NCBI GenBank assembly: GCA_002709225.1 | Contig: PAQH01000113.1 | Span: 1 to 34,424 of the forward strand | Origin: Planctomycetaceae bacterium | GTDB lineage: Bacteria > Planctomycetota > Planctomycetia > Pirellulales > Pirellulaceae | DNA: 34,424 bases | Direction: 5' to 3' | Shown: positions 17,717 through 26,791 of the stretch, piece after piece | Layout: each line of letters starts with the position of its first letter | How positions within the stretch are numbered: the stretch's first letter is position 1 | Made by a program: the position numbers and the translations under genes | Notes under the pieces: model-generated | The model's input: only the letters and a program-made list of their open reading frames with translations | What the model was told of the DNA's origin: nothing | Databases searched by the model: none

Positions 17717-18170
17717 GCCGTTGGTTCTGGAAGGGGGCGGGGGTGACTATCGCTGCAAGGGGGACCGTGGTCGCGTGCTGGTTTCCTTGGTCAACGACTG
17801 ACCGGGGAAATTGAATGGTGGCCTGCCGGTGCGAATGTTGCAACGCCCCGCAGGGGAATTTTCGCCGGAGTGGTCACCACGAGGGGCAACAGCTGATGGT
17901 AACGGTTGTAAGGTCTGGTCTGGTGGGAGCCGCCGACTGTTTTCCATTTCACCAACAATGCCAGCTGCGGATGGCGTGCCCGAGCACATCAGGTGTTGAC
18001 TGGATCGATAGACGCGAAAGCGTTAACTTCTTCCTGGATAACGCATAACCGCTGCGGCCCCAACCGCTGTTGTTGCGGTCGCACGGCATTCGTACGTGAA
18101 ATGCACGCGTTTTTGTGGCAATCCCCTATAATTGTTTAGACGGACCTCTTGGGAGCTTTGGAGCGGCGCG
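17717..18170. other. 454-bp divergent intergenic region
   Basis: The gap lies between the leftward ABC operon and the rightward giant gene. It contains a perfect TATAAT at 18127-18132 and a direct repeat AACCGCTG (18047-18054 and 18062-18069, 15 bp apart). I see no tRNA, no conserved RNA fold and no credible small gene. The short open frames here lack ribosome sites. Confidence 0.55.
18127..18132 (+). promoter_or_regulatory. Candidate -10 element of the giant prenyltransferase-fold gene
   Basis: TATAAT matches the -10 consensus exactly, 38 nt before the chosen ATG at 18171. No good -35 hexamer lies 16-18 bp upstream, so the promoter may depend on an activator or on another sigma factor. Confidence 0.35.
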
Positions 18171-21100
18171 ATGGGAAACCCACGTCGGGTAATTCGCAAG
18201 GTCCAACGCGAATACCGCAAGACCTTCGATGACCACTTGTGGCCGACGTTCTTGGCCCTGGTTTTGTTCGGCGGTTTTCTATGCGGTGTGATCGACGCGT
18301 ATCTCGAATTCGATGACCCCCGCTGGTATGCAAACGCCTGGACGGCCATTGTGGCACTCCCCTTCGCGATCGGGAGTTTGATGCTCCTGCTGGTGATCGT
18401 CGATGCGCGTCGCGGCCTGCGGCGACCAGTTCAGTTTGCCATCGTGCTCAGCATCATTTGTAACGTTGCGTTGGTGCTGGCGATGGACCGGGAGGTGTTT
18501 TCACGTTTGATGTTCCGGGTCGCCCAGCCGTCTTCCCAGCCGCGTCGCGAAATTGTCGTTCCCGAGTACTACCGTCGCGATGCGGAACGCCAGCCTGACT
18601 GGATGAAGCCTCTTGAGGAATCGGTATCGGTGGAACCGGTACCAGAACAAGTGGTGCCACCGCGCCAGCCGAGAGAACAGACCAGCGAAGTGGAGCAGGC
18701 GGCGAAGCCACAGATCGTACCGGTGCCACAGCCCGTTGCGACCGCGGATCCTAACGTACTGCGACGTCGTCAACTGAATCAGGCGCAACCTCGCAGAGCT
18801 GACCAGCCGACCCCTCTCAGCCGCCGTGCCCAGCGGGCAACTCCGCAACTTAGTCGCCCACAAGCGGAGGCCGTGGCCGCGGTGGCCCGCAATGTCGAGT
18901 CGATGAAACCTACCGCGGCTCGTATGGCGCGTCAGGATACTGAGGTTCCACAGCAACAGAGCGTCGAGGTTCAGCCCCGGTCGGTGACAGCGACGCCTGA
19001 CGTGACTCTTCAACGAAAGCGTGCTACCGATCAATCTCCTCAAATGACGCCTCAGCGAGAAAGCAGGGAGGTAGCTCGTCGTGAGACGCCAACACGTCCG
19101 AGTACGAATCAGACGGTGCCGACAGAGCTGACGCACAGGGCGGATCCGCCTTCCGTACAACCTCAGCCAGTGTCGTTGCCTCGAAAGCGCCAGTCGCCCG
19201 CGCGGGAGCAGGCCATTGTGGCGTCCACGGCGGAACCGGTTGCCGTGGACGAAGAATCGCGAAGTCGTAACGTGTCACGCCGATCTCCACAGCGGCAGCA
19301 ACTACAGATTGCTGCGTTGCCTCAGCCGAGCGTTGAGGTCCGTGCGAAGCTGACGACAAGGCCCGCGGCGAGTACCAGCCAGAGCCAGGTGGCGGTTCCG
19401 GAAAGCAGATCGGAAGCGACCACGCAGCAGCCAGAACCGGTGGCCACAGCCCGGGCGGTGACCAGGAAGGCGAGTACTTCTCCTCCTGTGACCGGTTCCC
19501 TGCCGCAACCCACTGCCGATCGGGCGCCAGTGGAATCGACGAGAGTCGCGGGGCGTGTGCCGGCTCGGCGGCGGGTGGCACCTCCCGAGGATGGTCCCGC
19601 AGCAACCGCCACGTCACGTGAATTGGAACGACGCAGCAGTGCGCCCAGTGGATTGAATGTGCCGACCCGAGTAGCCCAGGTGAATACCAATCAGGGGCCG
19701 CAAGCAAGCAACCAACCCGAGCCAACACCGACACTTGCGAAGCGGGTTCGGCAGGCCTCTCCAGATGGTGCGGCCACGCAGCCGGCAGCTGCCCCGCGTG
19801 GCGCAGAGGATGCCCGTAGTCGCTCGGTACAACGGCGCCGAGAAATGGATCGACGCGCCGCCCTGGCAGCGGTTCCAACCATCGCGCCCCTGAAGTCGCC
19901 AGGTGCGCCCGCTCGAGCGCTGACGCAGAGCGAGCGTGCCCAGGCACCGGTCGCTTTGTCGCGTCCCAGCGCTTCGCAGGCGCGAGAATCAAACAACACG
20001 TCGCAGACAGAACTAAACGCGTCGGCACTAGCCCCGGGCAGGATCGGTACGGCCGGCACCGGTGCGGGGCCCAATTTGGACCGCGGCCGACGCACCGGCG
20101 CGAATCCTGCTGCTCTGGCGTCTGGCTCTCGGGTTCGCAAACGACCGACCGAGGAAGAGCCGCGAGCGGTCGCACTACACAGCGCGAGCGCATCGGAGAT
20201 GCCGCGAGCACGAGGGAGTCAACCATTGCCAGAGGCTACGCTTGCCGCCCAACCGGTGGAAACGGCAACACGCGCGGGCAGTGAGCGCCCAGCGGCCTCG
20301 GCGTCCGCCGCGGCCGCGGCAATTGCGCGCTCGCAAGCCAACGAAGCCCAAGGGCCGACTGCGGACGCTGGTCAAGTGGAAGTGGACCTGGGGCCCACTC
20401 GTCTCGTGGCGGCTGACCGCGAATTTCGACCCGCCGGCGGAGGGCAACCGCGCCAGGGTCCGGCGACGCCACGGCTTCCCAACGCGGAGGTGGTGCGGCG
20501 GCGTCCTGATCTGGCGAGTCTCGACACTAATCAAGTTGCGGAACAGGCGGCCGCCCCTGCGGCGAGTGGTGGCGGAACGCCCCTCTCGGCCCAGCCTGAC
20601 TCCCAAGCACTGGCTCGGGTACGCCGAGATCGAGGAGGCGAGAGCCCTAAAGCCGCGGCGACCACAGCTTTAGCGGGGCCAGTGGAATCCAGCCAGAGTA
20701 GTGCGGTGAGTGTCATTGCGACACTTTCCCGCAGTCGTCGAGATCAGTCACAATCACCCGGGCAAGGTCCTACTGCCGAAGGTGCCTTGGCGACGCGCGA
20801 ACGCCAAGAGAGTGCCCTGAGGATTCAACGTCAGAGGACTGCCCCGGCTCCAGAATCGGCAGCGGTTTCAACAGCGCTAACGGCGGTTGCTGGTGAGGCA
20901 GGTGCTGCGACGGCCGAGCTGGGACCCGTGGCGGCGGAAACGAGCAGAGAGCGGCAGCCGGTAACGGGTGCGACGCAACCATCCGGACGGCTGACCCGGC
21001 CAGCGGAAGCTGGTTTCAATGGGGACCGTGGACGGGTGATGCGGCGGACCGAGCAGGCGGGCGCGACAGCAGGTCCGGTGGTTGCCGGTGGTGGCAGTCG

Positions 21101-22892
21101 TTCTCCGCAGCGGGCGGCGGTCGGCCCGCGTTTGGAGCCCGCGGTGGTGAGTTCGGTGGCGGGGTTGCCGGCAGCGGATACGCGGACGGATGCAACCGCG
21201 AAAGCTTCGCTGCGGTCACAATCACTGCAGGGGCGGAAAACAACGGCGGGAGGGGGCCGGGCGGCTGAGATCGCAGCCGAATTGCCGTCACCTGGCCGCG
21301 TTTCGACGGAGGCGTCCGGTCCTCAGAGGCGCCAGGCTACCGTTGGCGAACCGGTTGTCACGGCAGCAGATGGGCTGGCTGGAACACCGACTGGGACGGG
21401 GCCTACGAAGCGGGCGGCGGGGCCGACACTTGTGAACGGGCCCGTGGGAGTCGAAGAACCCGCCATTTCTGCGGCAGGTGCCGCCCGGGGGGACGTTTTG
21501 GAGTCGCTGGATGCCGGTGTGACGGTGCGGCGTCGGCGGACAGAGAGCTTGGCCGTCGACCTTGAGGCACCACGAGGGATCGGGGGCCTGGGAAGAACGG
21601 CGGGACGCGAGGCGGGATTGCCTGACCGCCGAGCGATGGCAGAACAGCAAGAGATCCAGTCCAGGACGGTCCGGTTTGCCCGTCGGGAACTTGGCGGACT
21701 TCCTGATTTCAGTCCCACGGTCGCCAATGCTGTGGAGTCTTTCCGTCGCCGCGAAGAACGCCGCCGTGCGTTGGGAGGAGCTGGATCATCATCACGTGGC
21801 TCCCGCACCGAAGCCGCGATCGAACGCGGCTTGATGTTTCTGGCGCGACACCAAAACATTGATGGTCGCTGGGAGTTGAGCGGCTTCAATGAAGCGGTGT
21901 CGATCAATAGCGATACCGCTGCAACCGGTTTGGCTTTGCTGTGCTTTACGGGAGGCGCGTATTCGCATCGCGAGGGAAAATACGCCGATACCGTCGATCG
22001 AGGTTTGAAATTCCTGCTGGCAAACCAACGAGAGAACGGTGATCTGTACATCGAGATGGAAACGTACTCCAGTAGTGCGGCGTGGCTGTACAGTCATAGC
22101 ATTGCGTCGATTGCTCTCTGCGAGGCGTATGGTATGACCCAGGACCCAGCACTTAAAGAGTCGGCACAGCGGGCGATTGACTTCATTCTGGCGGCGCAGC
22201 ACCCCGAACGAGGTGGCTGGCGTTACTCGCCGCGTAAGGGGAGTGACACGTCAGTGACGGGGTGGATGTTGATGGCTCTCTACAGTGCGCGCCTGGCGGG
22301 TCTGGACGTGCGCGACGAGGCCTGGCCGAAACTGCACAATTGGCTCGATATGGCACAGGCGGGGCCGCGTGAACCTCATCTCTATCGCTACAATCCTTTT
22401 GCTCCCAATACACCACAGCAAGGGCATGGCCGAGAAGCCACCAAGACAATGACTGCGGTGGGGCTGTTGCTGCGGTTTTACGCTTCCGGCTGGCGCCGTG
22501 ATAATCAGGATCTCCTGCGCGGTGCCGATTATTTGCTCGAACATCCACCTGCCAATGGAACTGTGGCGCGGCCCCAGCGGGATACCTATTATTGGTATTA
22601 TGCGACACAGGTTATGTTTCACGTGGGAGGGGAACGGTGGAAACGGTGGTGGGATCCGTTGTCAACGATGTTGCGAACGGAACAGCTCAAGGAAGGTCCG
22701 CTGGCCGGAAGCTGGGATCCGCGGACACCGGTTCCCGACCGGTGGGGGCCGCATGCCGGGAGGCATTACGTCACGACGTTAAACCTGCTTTCGCTGGAGG
22801 TTCGCTGGCGACATTTGCCGATCTATGATGATTACGCCCAAGGGGCTCAGGGGGAAGATGCCGATGTACCGGCGGAAGGGTCGAGCAACTGA
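18171..22892 (+). CDS. Giant membrane-anchored protein with C-terminal prenyltransferase/squalene-cyclase-like toroid
   Basis: A 1573-residue protein. Residues 1-105 hold three membrane helices (about 24-42, 57-78, 87-105). Basic flanks place the N-terminus in the cytoplasm and the rest in the periplasm. About 1,100 residues (106-1210) then form a low-complexity, presumably disordered region rich in Arg, Ala, Gln, Pro, Thr and Ser, with recurring basic clusters such as RRRQ, QRKR, PRKR, ARRR and RRRE. The end (about 1212-1560) is an alpha/alpha toroid of the squalene oxidase/prenyltransferase type, with repeats such as AIERGLMFLARHQNIDGRW, GLKFLLANQRENGDL and AIDFILAAQHPERGGWRYS. No DxDD-type cyclase motif is seen, so enzymatic activity is unlikely; protein binding is more probable. 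ATG 18171 has GGAG 7 nt upstream; TTG 18132 is the other in-frame option. Confidence 0.8.
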   Translation: MGNPRRVIRKVQREYRKTFDDHLWPTFLALVLFGGFLCGVIDAYLEFDDPRWYANAWTAIVALPFAIGSLMLLLVIVDARRGLRRPVQFAIVLSIICNVALVLAMDREVFSRLMFRVAQPSSQPRREIVVPEYYRRDAERQPDWMKPLEESVSVEPVPEQVVPPRQPREQTSEVEQAAKPQIVPVPQPVATADPNVLRRRQLNQAQPRRADQPTPLSRRAQRATPQLSRPQAEAVAAVARNVESMKPTAARMARQDTEVPQQQSVEVQPRSVTATPDVTLQRKRATDQSPQMTPQRESREVARRETPTRPSTNQTVPTELTHRADPPSVQPQPVSLPRKRQSPAREQAIVASTAEPVAVDEESRSRNVSRRSPQRQQLQIAALPQPSVEVRAKLTTRPAASTSQSQVAVPESRSEATTQQPEPVATARAVTRKASTSPPVTGSLPQPTADRAPVESTRVAGRVPARRRVAPPEDGPAATATSRELERRSSAPSGLNVPTRVAQVNTNQGPQASNQPEPTPTLAKRVRQASPDGAATQPAAAPRGAEDARSRSVQRRREMDRRAALAAVPTIAPLKSPGAPARALTQSERAQAPVALSRPSASQARESNNTSQTELNASALAPGRIGTAGTGAGPNLDRGRRTGANPAALASGSRVRKRPTEEEPRAVALHSASASEMPRARGSQPLPEATLAAQPVETATRAGSERPAASASAAAAAIARSQANEAQGPTADAGQVEVDLGPTRLVAADREFRPAGGGQPRQGPATPRLPNAEVVRRRPDLASLDTNQVAEQAAAPAASGGGTPLSAQPDSQALARVRRDRGGESPKAAATTALAGPVESSQSSAVSVIATLSRSRRDQSQSPGQGPTAEGALATRERQESALRIQRQRTAPAPESAAVSTALTAVAGEAGAATAELGPVAAETSRERQPVTGATQPSGRLTRPAEAGFNGDRGRVMRRTEQAGATAGPVVAGGGSRSPQRAAVGPRLEPAVVSSVAGLPAADTRTDATAKASLRSQSLQGRKTTAGGGRAAEIAAELPSPGRVSTEASGPQRRQATVGEPVVTAADGLAGTPTGTGPTKRAAGPTLVNGPVGVEEPAISAAGAARGDVLESLDAGVTVRRRRTESLAVDLEAPRGIGGLGRTAGREAGLPDRRAMAEQQEIQSRTVRFARRELGGLPDFSPTVANAVESFRRREERRRALGGAGSSSRGSRTEAAIERGLMFLARHQNIDGRWELSGFNEAVSINSDTAATGLALLCFTGGAYSHREGKYADTVDRGLKFLLANQRENGDLYIEMETYSSSAAWLYSHSIASIALCEAYGMTQDPALKESAQRAIDFILAAQHPERGGWRYSPRKGSDTSVTGWMLMALYSARLAGLDVRDEAWPKLHNWLDMAQAGPREPHLYRYNPFAPNTPQQGHGREATKTMTAVGLLLRFYASGWRRDNQDLLRGADYLLEHPPANGTVARPQRDTYYWYYATQVMFHVGGERWKRWWDPLSTMLRTEQLKEGPLAGSWDPRTPVPDRWGPHAGRHYVTTLNLLSLEVRWRHLPIYDDYAQGAQGEDADVPAEGSSN

Positions 22893-23893
22893 ACACCGGA
22901 TCCGTTCACTTCTGAAAAGTGGCAGACTCCCTGATCGATAGTGACTCCCGAGGCGATATCCTGGGACAGCAATAGAGCACCGTCCATGTCGACGTAGTCG
23001 AGTAACGGGAGGAGTTGCGCAATCGCGGAGATGCCCACTGTGGATTCGGTCATGCACCCCACCATGACTTGCATGTTGAGTTCACGGGCACGAGCAATCA
23101 TGCGACGTGCAGGGGTCAAACCGCCGCACTTGACCAGTTTTATGTTGATGGCGTGGAAGTGTCCGGAACATCGCTCTACATCCTCCGGGACGATGCAGCT
23201 TTCATCTGCGACCACCGGTAACGCGGATGCAGCGAATACTTTTTCCATTTCAGCCCACTGATCCGCGGGGAGTGGCTGCTCAATGAATTCAACGTTGAGT
23301 TCTTTGAGCGCGAGCGAATTGTCGATTGTCTCGGCCGCCGACCAACCACAGTTGGCGTCGACACGAAAAGCGGCGTCGGTGTGCTGTCGCAATTCGCGGA
23401 CAATTTCCAGGTCGTGGGGTGTGCCAAGCTTGATCTTGTACACAGGCCAGTCGGGCAACTCGTTCATTTTTTGGACCATGATCTCGATCGTGTCGATGCC
23501 AATGGTGTAATTGGTTAATGGCATCGACTCTGGTTCGAGTCCCCACAAACGGTAGACCGGCTGGCCCTGTTGTTTTCCCCACAGGTCGTACGCCGCCTGA
23601 TCAAGTGCGCAGTGGGCGAATGGATTGTCGGCGAGTTCCGGCTGCAGCAGATCCCAGAAATCCTCAGGTGTTTCGAGGTGCATCCCTTCGATCTTAGGTC
23701 GCAGGCGTTCCAACGCTGCGCGCATGTTCGCCAGAGTGAATCCGTAATAGTCGTTGGTCGTGGCTTCGCCGTACCCGGAGTGACCCTGGTCGGCCAATTC
23801 GACGACCAGCGTCTGCTGGACGTCGATCGAACCACGTGAGATGGTGAATGTATGTTTCAAAGGCAGGTCGAACGCGTGCAGCCGAAGTTCCAT
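22847..23893 (-). CDS. dgcA: Enolase-superfamily dipeptide epimerase / N-acetyl-D-glutamate racemase-like (DgcA-like)
   Basis: A 348-residue member of the muconate lactonizing subgroup. Visible catalytic parts are KIK (Lys153, Lys155), metal ligands Asp179 (VDAN), Glu205 (IEQP) and Asp230 (ADES), and the opposing Lys252 (IKL). A DxD at 302-304 on the eighth strand binds the alpha-amino group of dipeptides in L-Ala-D/L-Glu epimerases. Two related roles are possible: epimerising murein-derived dipeptides, or racemising N-acetyl-D-glutamate as described for DgcA in D-glutamate breakdown. Coupling to the DUF1611 gene favours the second and the DxD favours the first. Its ATG shares one base with the upstream stop (TGATG), so translation is coupled. 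Its 3' end overlaps the giant gene by 46 bp. Confidence 0.85.
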   Translation of the reverse strand: MELRLHAFDLPLKHTFTISRGSIDVQQTLVVELADQGHSGYGEATTNDYYGFTLANMRAALERLRPKIEGMHLETPEDFWDLLQPELADNPFAHCALDQAAYDLWGKQQGQPVYRLWGLEPESMPLTNYTIGIDTIEIMVQKMNELPDWPVYKIKLGTPHDLEIVRELRQHTDAAFRVDANCGWSAAETIDNSLALKELNVEFIEQPLPADQWAEMEKVFAASALPVVADESCIVPEDVERCSGHFHAINIKLVKCGGLTPARRMIARARELNMQVMVGCMTESTVGISAIAQLLPLLDYVDMDGALLLSQDIASGVTIDQGVCHFSEVNGSGVQLLDPSAGTSASSP

Positions 23894-24936
23894 CAGTTCC
23901 CGTCCTTCAGGCGTTGTTGTTGAAGCTGCAGGATGGCATCGACCAGTTCTCCTGGTCCATCTCGAAATACATCTGCCACGGGGAGTCCAAATTCGTCGCG
24001 CAGACGGTCACGTTCCGTGTCGGCTTCCGCTGGGGTTGCCCGGCGGCTATTGACCGAGATGCCGATGACACGACAGGGAAATGAAATACTCGCCAGGCTT
24101 TCGTTGAGCTGCAGAATTTCGGCCAGGGGCGGTATGGCGAGGTGGTCGATCCCGGTGACTTTGTGGCGTCCGATTTCGTAGCAGAGGATTAAGCCATGCG
24201 GATGACAGCCGTGCAGCAGTGACAACGTGACTCCGGAGTAGGAGGGATGTACCAGGCTTCCCTGCCCTTCGATGACCAGGATTTCGTGGTGTTGGTGTTC
24301 CAGGACCATGCGTTCCGCCGCCCCGCTGACGAAATCCGCTTTGACGCAATCGAGGGGAATCCCTTCGCCTTCGATCAAAATGCCTGTTTGGCCCGTGGCG
24401 ATGAATTTGGTGTCATGGCCCCCGGCGTTCAACGCGCGGGTCAGTTCGACTGAGGTAACCATTTTGCCAATACTGCAATCGTGACCGACGGTGTGAATCC
24501 GCAGGCACTCTTCGCGTAATCCAGTTCGCCGGGCAATGGTCTTTTCATCATTGCGCCGGACATCGCGGATGGTGACTCCCTGCCGGCTGGCGGCCGCGGA
24601 GAACTCCGGGTCATCACCCAGAAAGTCGTGCAGCCCCGAAATGACGTCCATGTTGCGGCCGATCGCTTCCAGGATGACACTCCGCCAGCTCTCGGGGATC
24701 TTGCCGCCAGGAGGAGCAATACCAATCAGCAGGGTATTGGCGTCCGCGGCTTGTTCCAGTGAACTTACAAACGGTACATCGGCCCCGACGCCGAGCGCCT
24801 GTTCGGTGGTCCCGGATTGTGTGCTATCGAGGACGGCCACGACCTCTTCGCGTTTGTAGCGGATCAGGCAGCAAGCGGTCTTGGCCGTGTGGGGATTAGA
24901 GTTTCCTTCTGTCAAGATAATCATGCGTCGCGTCAT
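23893..24936 (-). CDS. dgcN: DUF1611 family P-loop protein, DgcN-like N-acetyltransferase
   Basis: A 347-residue protein. An N-terminal Rossmann-like half (ILTEGNSNPHTAKTA, VVAVLDSTQSG, LLIGIAPPGG) is followed by a P-loop NTPase-like half with GHDCSIGKM (about 151-159), IATGQTGILIEG and VIEGQGSLVHPSY. Members of this family are encoded next to the enolase-type partner, and DgcN has been described as a D-glutamate N-acetyltransferase that feeds DgcA. Here the two genes overlap by one base. I chose ATG 24936 because the 45 residues before it look non-coding; ATG 24948 and 24924 are nearby alternatives. The product is probably cytosolic. The reaction is inferred from the family, not from residues I can verify. 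Confidence 0.82.
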   Translation of the reverse strand: MTRRMIILTEGNSNPHTAKTACCLIRYKREEVVAVLDSTQSGTTEQALGVGADVPFVSSLEQAADANTLLIGIAPPGGKIPESWRSVILEAIGRNMDVISGLHDFLGDDPEFSAAASRQGVTIRDVRRNDEKTIARRTGLREECLRIHTVGHDCSIGKMVTSVELTRALNAGGHDTKFIATGQTGILIEGEGIPLDCVKADFVSGAAERMVLEHQHHEILVIEGQGSLVHPSYSGVTLSLLHGCHPHGLILCYEIGRHKVTGIDHLAIPPLAEILQLNESLASISFPCRVIGISVNSRRATPAEADTERDRLRDEFGLPVADVFRDGPGELVDAILQLQQQRLKDGN

Positions 24937-25154
24937 CAGGACATCCATCTGGGAGTTCGAAGTGCTGGGGCACGGTGGGCACGGCATGCGCCAGGCAGCG
25001 GCTCCGTGTTGGCGTGGCAGGTTGTTTTTTTTAACCCCTGGTGGCCTGCCGTTGCAATGTGGCATGGACATGAATCGGGGAAAACCGTCGCGATCGTTCG
25101 GTGGCAGGGAAGCGTTTGACCTCCCGCTGCGCCATCGGACGTCTCGAGTGCCCC

Positions 25155-25188
25155 GTTATGGCCCCGCTTGGTTATGGCACCCCGCTTG
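25155..25188 (+). repeat. Two-copy tandem repeat in the dgcN-aminotransferase gap
   Basis: GTTATGGCCCCGCTTG (25155-25170) is followed directly by GTTATGGCACCCCGCTTG (25171-25188). The copies differ by a 2-nt insertion. They are well placed to be a double regulator site between divergent genes. Confidence 0.7.
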
Positions 25189-25205
25189 CAGGTTCGTTAG
25201 GCGAA

Positions 25206-25229
25206 ATACTAAAACACGCTGTCTAGTAT
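25206..25229. promoter_or_regulatory. Inverted repeat, possible operator
   Basis: ATACTA (25206-25211) and TAGTAT (25224-25229) form a 6-bp inverted repeat with a 12-bp spacer, about 36 bp before the aminotransferase start. The spacing suits a dimeric helix-turn-helix regulator; no regulator gene is present in the window. Confidence 0.35.
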
Positions 25230-25264
25230 CGTGAAATGCTACGCCGTGAGACTACCCACCCCGG

Positions 25265-26539
25265 ATGGATCGAGTTATGACGCCCACATTCAGTCAGTTC
25301 GCCAGTTCGGTTGAAACCGAAACGGCCTTCGATGTTCTGGCGGTAGCCAGGCAGCTCAAGTCACAGGGAAAGGATGTCATCGAACTTGAAATCGGCGACA
25401 GTCCGTTCCCCACCTCACCGTCCGCGGTTGAGGCTGGCATCCAGGCGATCCGTGAGGATCGTTGTCATTATGGACCGTCGACAGGATTGCCAGAGTTTCG
25501 TGACGCCGCCGCCGCGTATGTCTCGCAACAGTACGGACTGGATGTTGCCGGTGAGAATGTTGTGGCTGGTCCGGGTGCCAAGACGTTTGAACAGCTCTTT
25601 TGTGAGGCTTTCGTCAATCCGGGCGATGGGGTGCTGGTGTTTAGCCCTTACTTCCCGACCTATCCGCCAAACATCGCGCGGCGCGGCGGGAGAATCGTGC
25701 TTTCGGCGCTCACCCAGGATCGGGAATTTCGGCCGAATCTGGACGATGTGGAACGGTTTCTTAAAGAAGATCCCAGCCCTAAGGCGGTCTTTCTCAATAG
25801 TCCTCATAACCCGACCGGTGGGGTGGCGACAGAGGAGGATCTACAGGGGTTGGCAGACCTGCTGCGCGGACGTGATGTGGCGTTGTTCAGCGATGAGCCT
25901 TATGACCAGATGGTATGGCGTGGACGCCATCACTCACCGCTGGCGCTTCCCGGCATGATCGACCAGTGTGTCGCTGCGTACACCTTTAGCAAGTCGTTCA
26001 GTATGAGCGGTTGGCGATTGGGGTTTGCGGTAAGTAGTCCCGCCGTGATTGATTTGCTGGCCAAATTAACGAACACCACGCTCTCCTGTATTCCTCCCTT
26101 TGCCCAGTTGGCCGGCGCCGAAGCGATGCGTTGTGATCTGGAGGAACGGGATCGCCGCATGCAGGATTTCCAGCGCAAAGTGGAACTGCTAGTCGAAGCA
26201 CTGAATCAGGTGAAAGGTGTCCACTGTTTACTTCCGGGTGGCAGCTTTTACGTCTTTCCGGCAGTCGCGGATGTGTGCAATCGTCTGCAGATTACCTCTC
26301 ATGGATTGGCGATGTTTCTGCTGCAAGGCGCTGACACGGACCGTGGTGTGGCCTGCCTGGGTGGCGAGTGCTTCGGTGACGCGGGGCAGGGATTCTTGCG
26401 GCTCAGCTGCGCTGAGCCGGACGACCGTCTACGCGCCGCCGTTGACTTTCTGGCCGAGGCCATTGGACGAACAGACCGTGTGAACGCCTACCTCGATGAA
26501 AATCCTAAGTTCCGCTTGGTGACGCCCTATAGTATGTAG
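25265..26539 (+). CDS. PLP-dependent aminotransferase, class I/II (fold type I)
   Basis: A 424-residue cytosolic enzyme that moves an amino group between an amino acid and a 2-oxoacid. The PLP lysine is Lys243 in SKSFSMSGWRLG. Other family marks are YGPSTGLPEFRDA (about 69-81), the cofactor-binding NSPHNPTGG (178-186), SDEPYD with Asp210, and the substrate-carboxylate Arg in FLRLSCAE near the end. It resembles aspartate/aromatic aminotransferases of the AspC/AAT-Ib group; the amino acid cannot be fixed. ATG 25265 and in-frame ATG 25277 are both possible starts. It is transcribed away from dgcN-dgcA, so it may share control with them and supply or consume glutamate; that link is inferred. Confidence 0.92.
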   Translation: MDRVMTPTFSQFASSVETETAFDVLAVARQLKSQGKDVIELEIGDSPFPTSPSAVEAGIQAIREDRCHYGPSTGLPEFRDAAAAYVSQQYGLDVAGENVVAGPGAKTFEQLFCEAFVNPGDGVLVFSPYFPTYPPNIARRGGRIVLSALTQDREFRPNLDDVERFLKEDPSPKAVFLNSPHNPTGGVATEEDLQGLADLLRGRDVALFSDEPYDQMVWRGRHHSPLALPGMIDQCVAAYTFSKSFSMSGWRLGFAVSSPAVIDLLAKLTNTTLSCIPPFAQLAGAEAMRCDLEERDRRMQDFQRKVELLVEALNQVKGVHCLLPGGSFYVFPAVADVCNRLQITSHGLAMFLLQGADTDRGVACLGGECFGDAGQGFLRLSCAEPDDRLRAAVDFLAEAIGRTDRVNAYLDENPKFRLVTPYSM

Positions 26540-26607
26540 GCGGAGGTGTCCCGTGGAAACTACCGGGGGCGCATCGCGGGGCTGCGGAGAGATCCGACGG
26601 GACCGCA

Positions 26608-26627
26608 GACCGCTCTCAGAGCCGGTC
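26608..26627 (+). terminator. Weak stem-loop after the aminotransferase
   Basis: GACCGCTC pairs with GAGC-C-GGTC (one bulged C) around a 3-nt loop, 69 nt after the aminotransferase stop. Only a short T3 follows at some distance, so it is at best a weak terminator. The rest of the 252-nt gap before the adaptor gene shows nothing else. Confidence 0.25.
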
Positions 26628-26791
26628 GACAGGTCGTTTGCTGCGGATTGCCGTCGTGGTTAGATTAGTGCATCCGGCGACGCGGGCCGGAGAGGTGTTT
26701 CTTCGGGTTACTTCCCGCGATGGTCCCCAGAAGTTCTGATCACTGGCCGCGGGCCGGAAGTTGTTGGAATTTTGCAACGCACAGGTTTCGT

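Larger units (their letters stand above)
24937..25264. other. 328-bp divergent control region between dgcN and the aminotransferase
   Basis: The region must hold promoters for both directions. It carries a two-copy tandem repeat (25155-25188) and an ATACTA/TAGTAT inverted repeat (25206-25229). A TTGCAG (25186-25191) followed by TACTAA after 15 bp is a weak rightward promoter candidate. No RNA gene is seen. Confidence 0.5.

Noticed and set aside
17717..18170. Possible tRNA or small RNA in the divergent gap
   Set aside because: No cloverleaf arms, T-loop consensus or terminator with T-run could be found by eye.
19024..20226. 400-codon open frame on the minus strand inside the giant gene
   Set aside because: It lies opposite the GC-rich low-complexity linker, where stop codons are rare on both strands. 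It has no ribosome site, and its composition mirrors the sense gene.
20062..20673. 203-codon plus-strand frame overlapping the giant gene
   Set aside because: It is Arg/Pro-rich as expected from an out-of-frame reading of the linker, with no family resemblance or start signal. The main frame stays open throughout.
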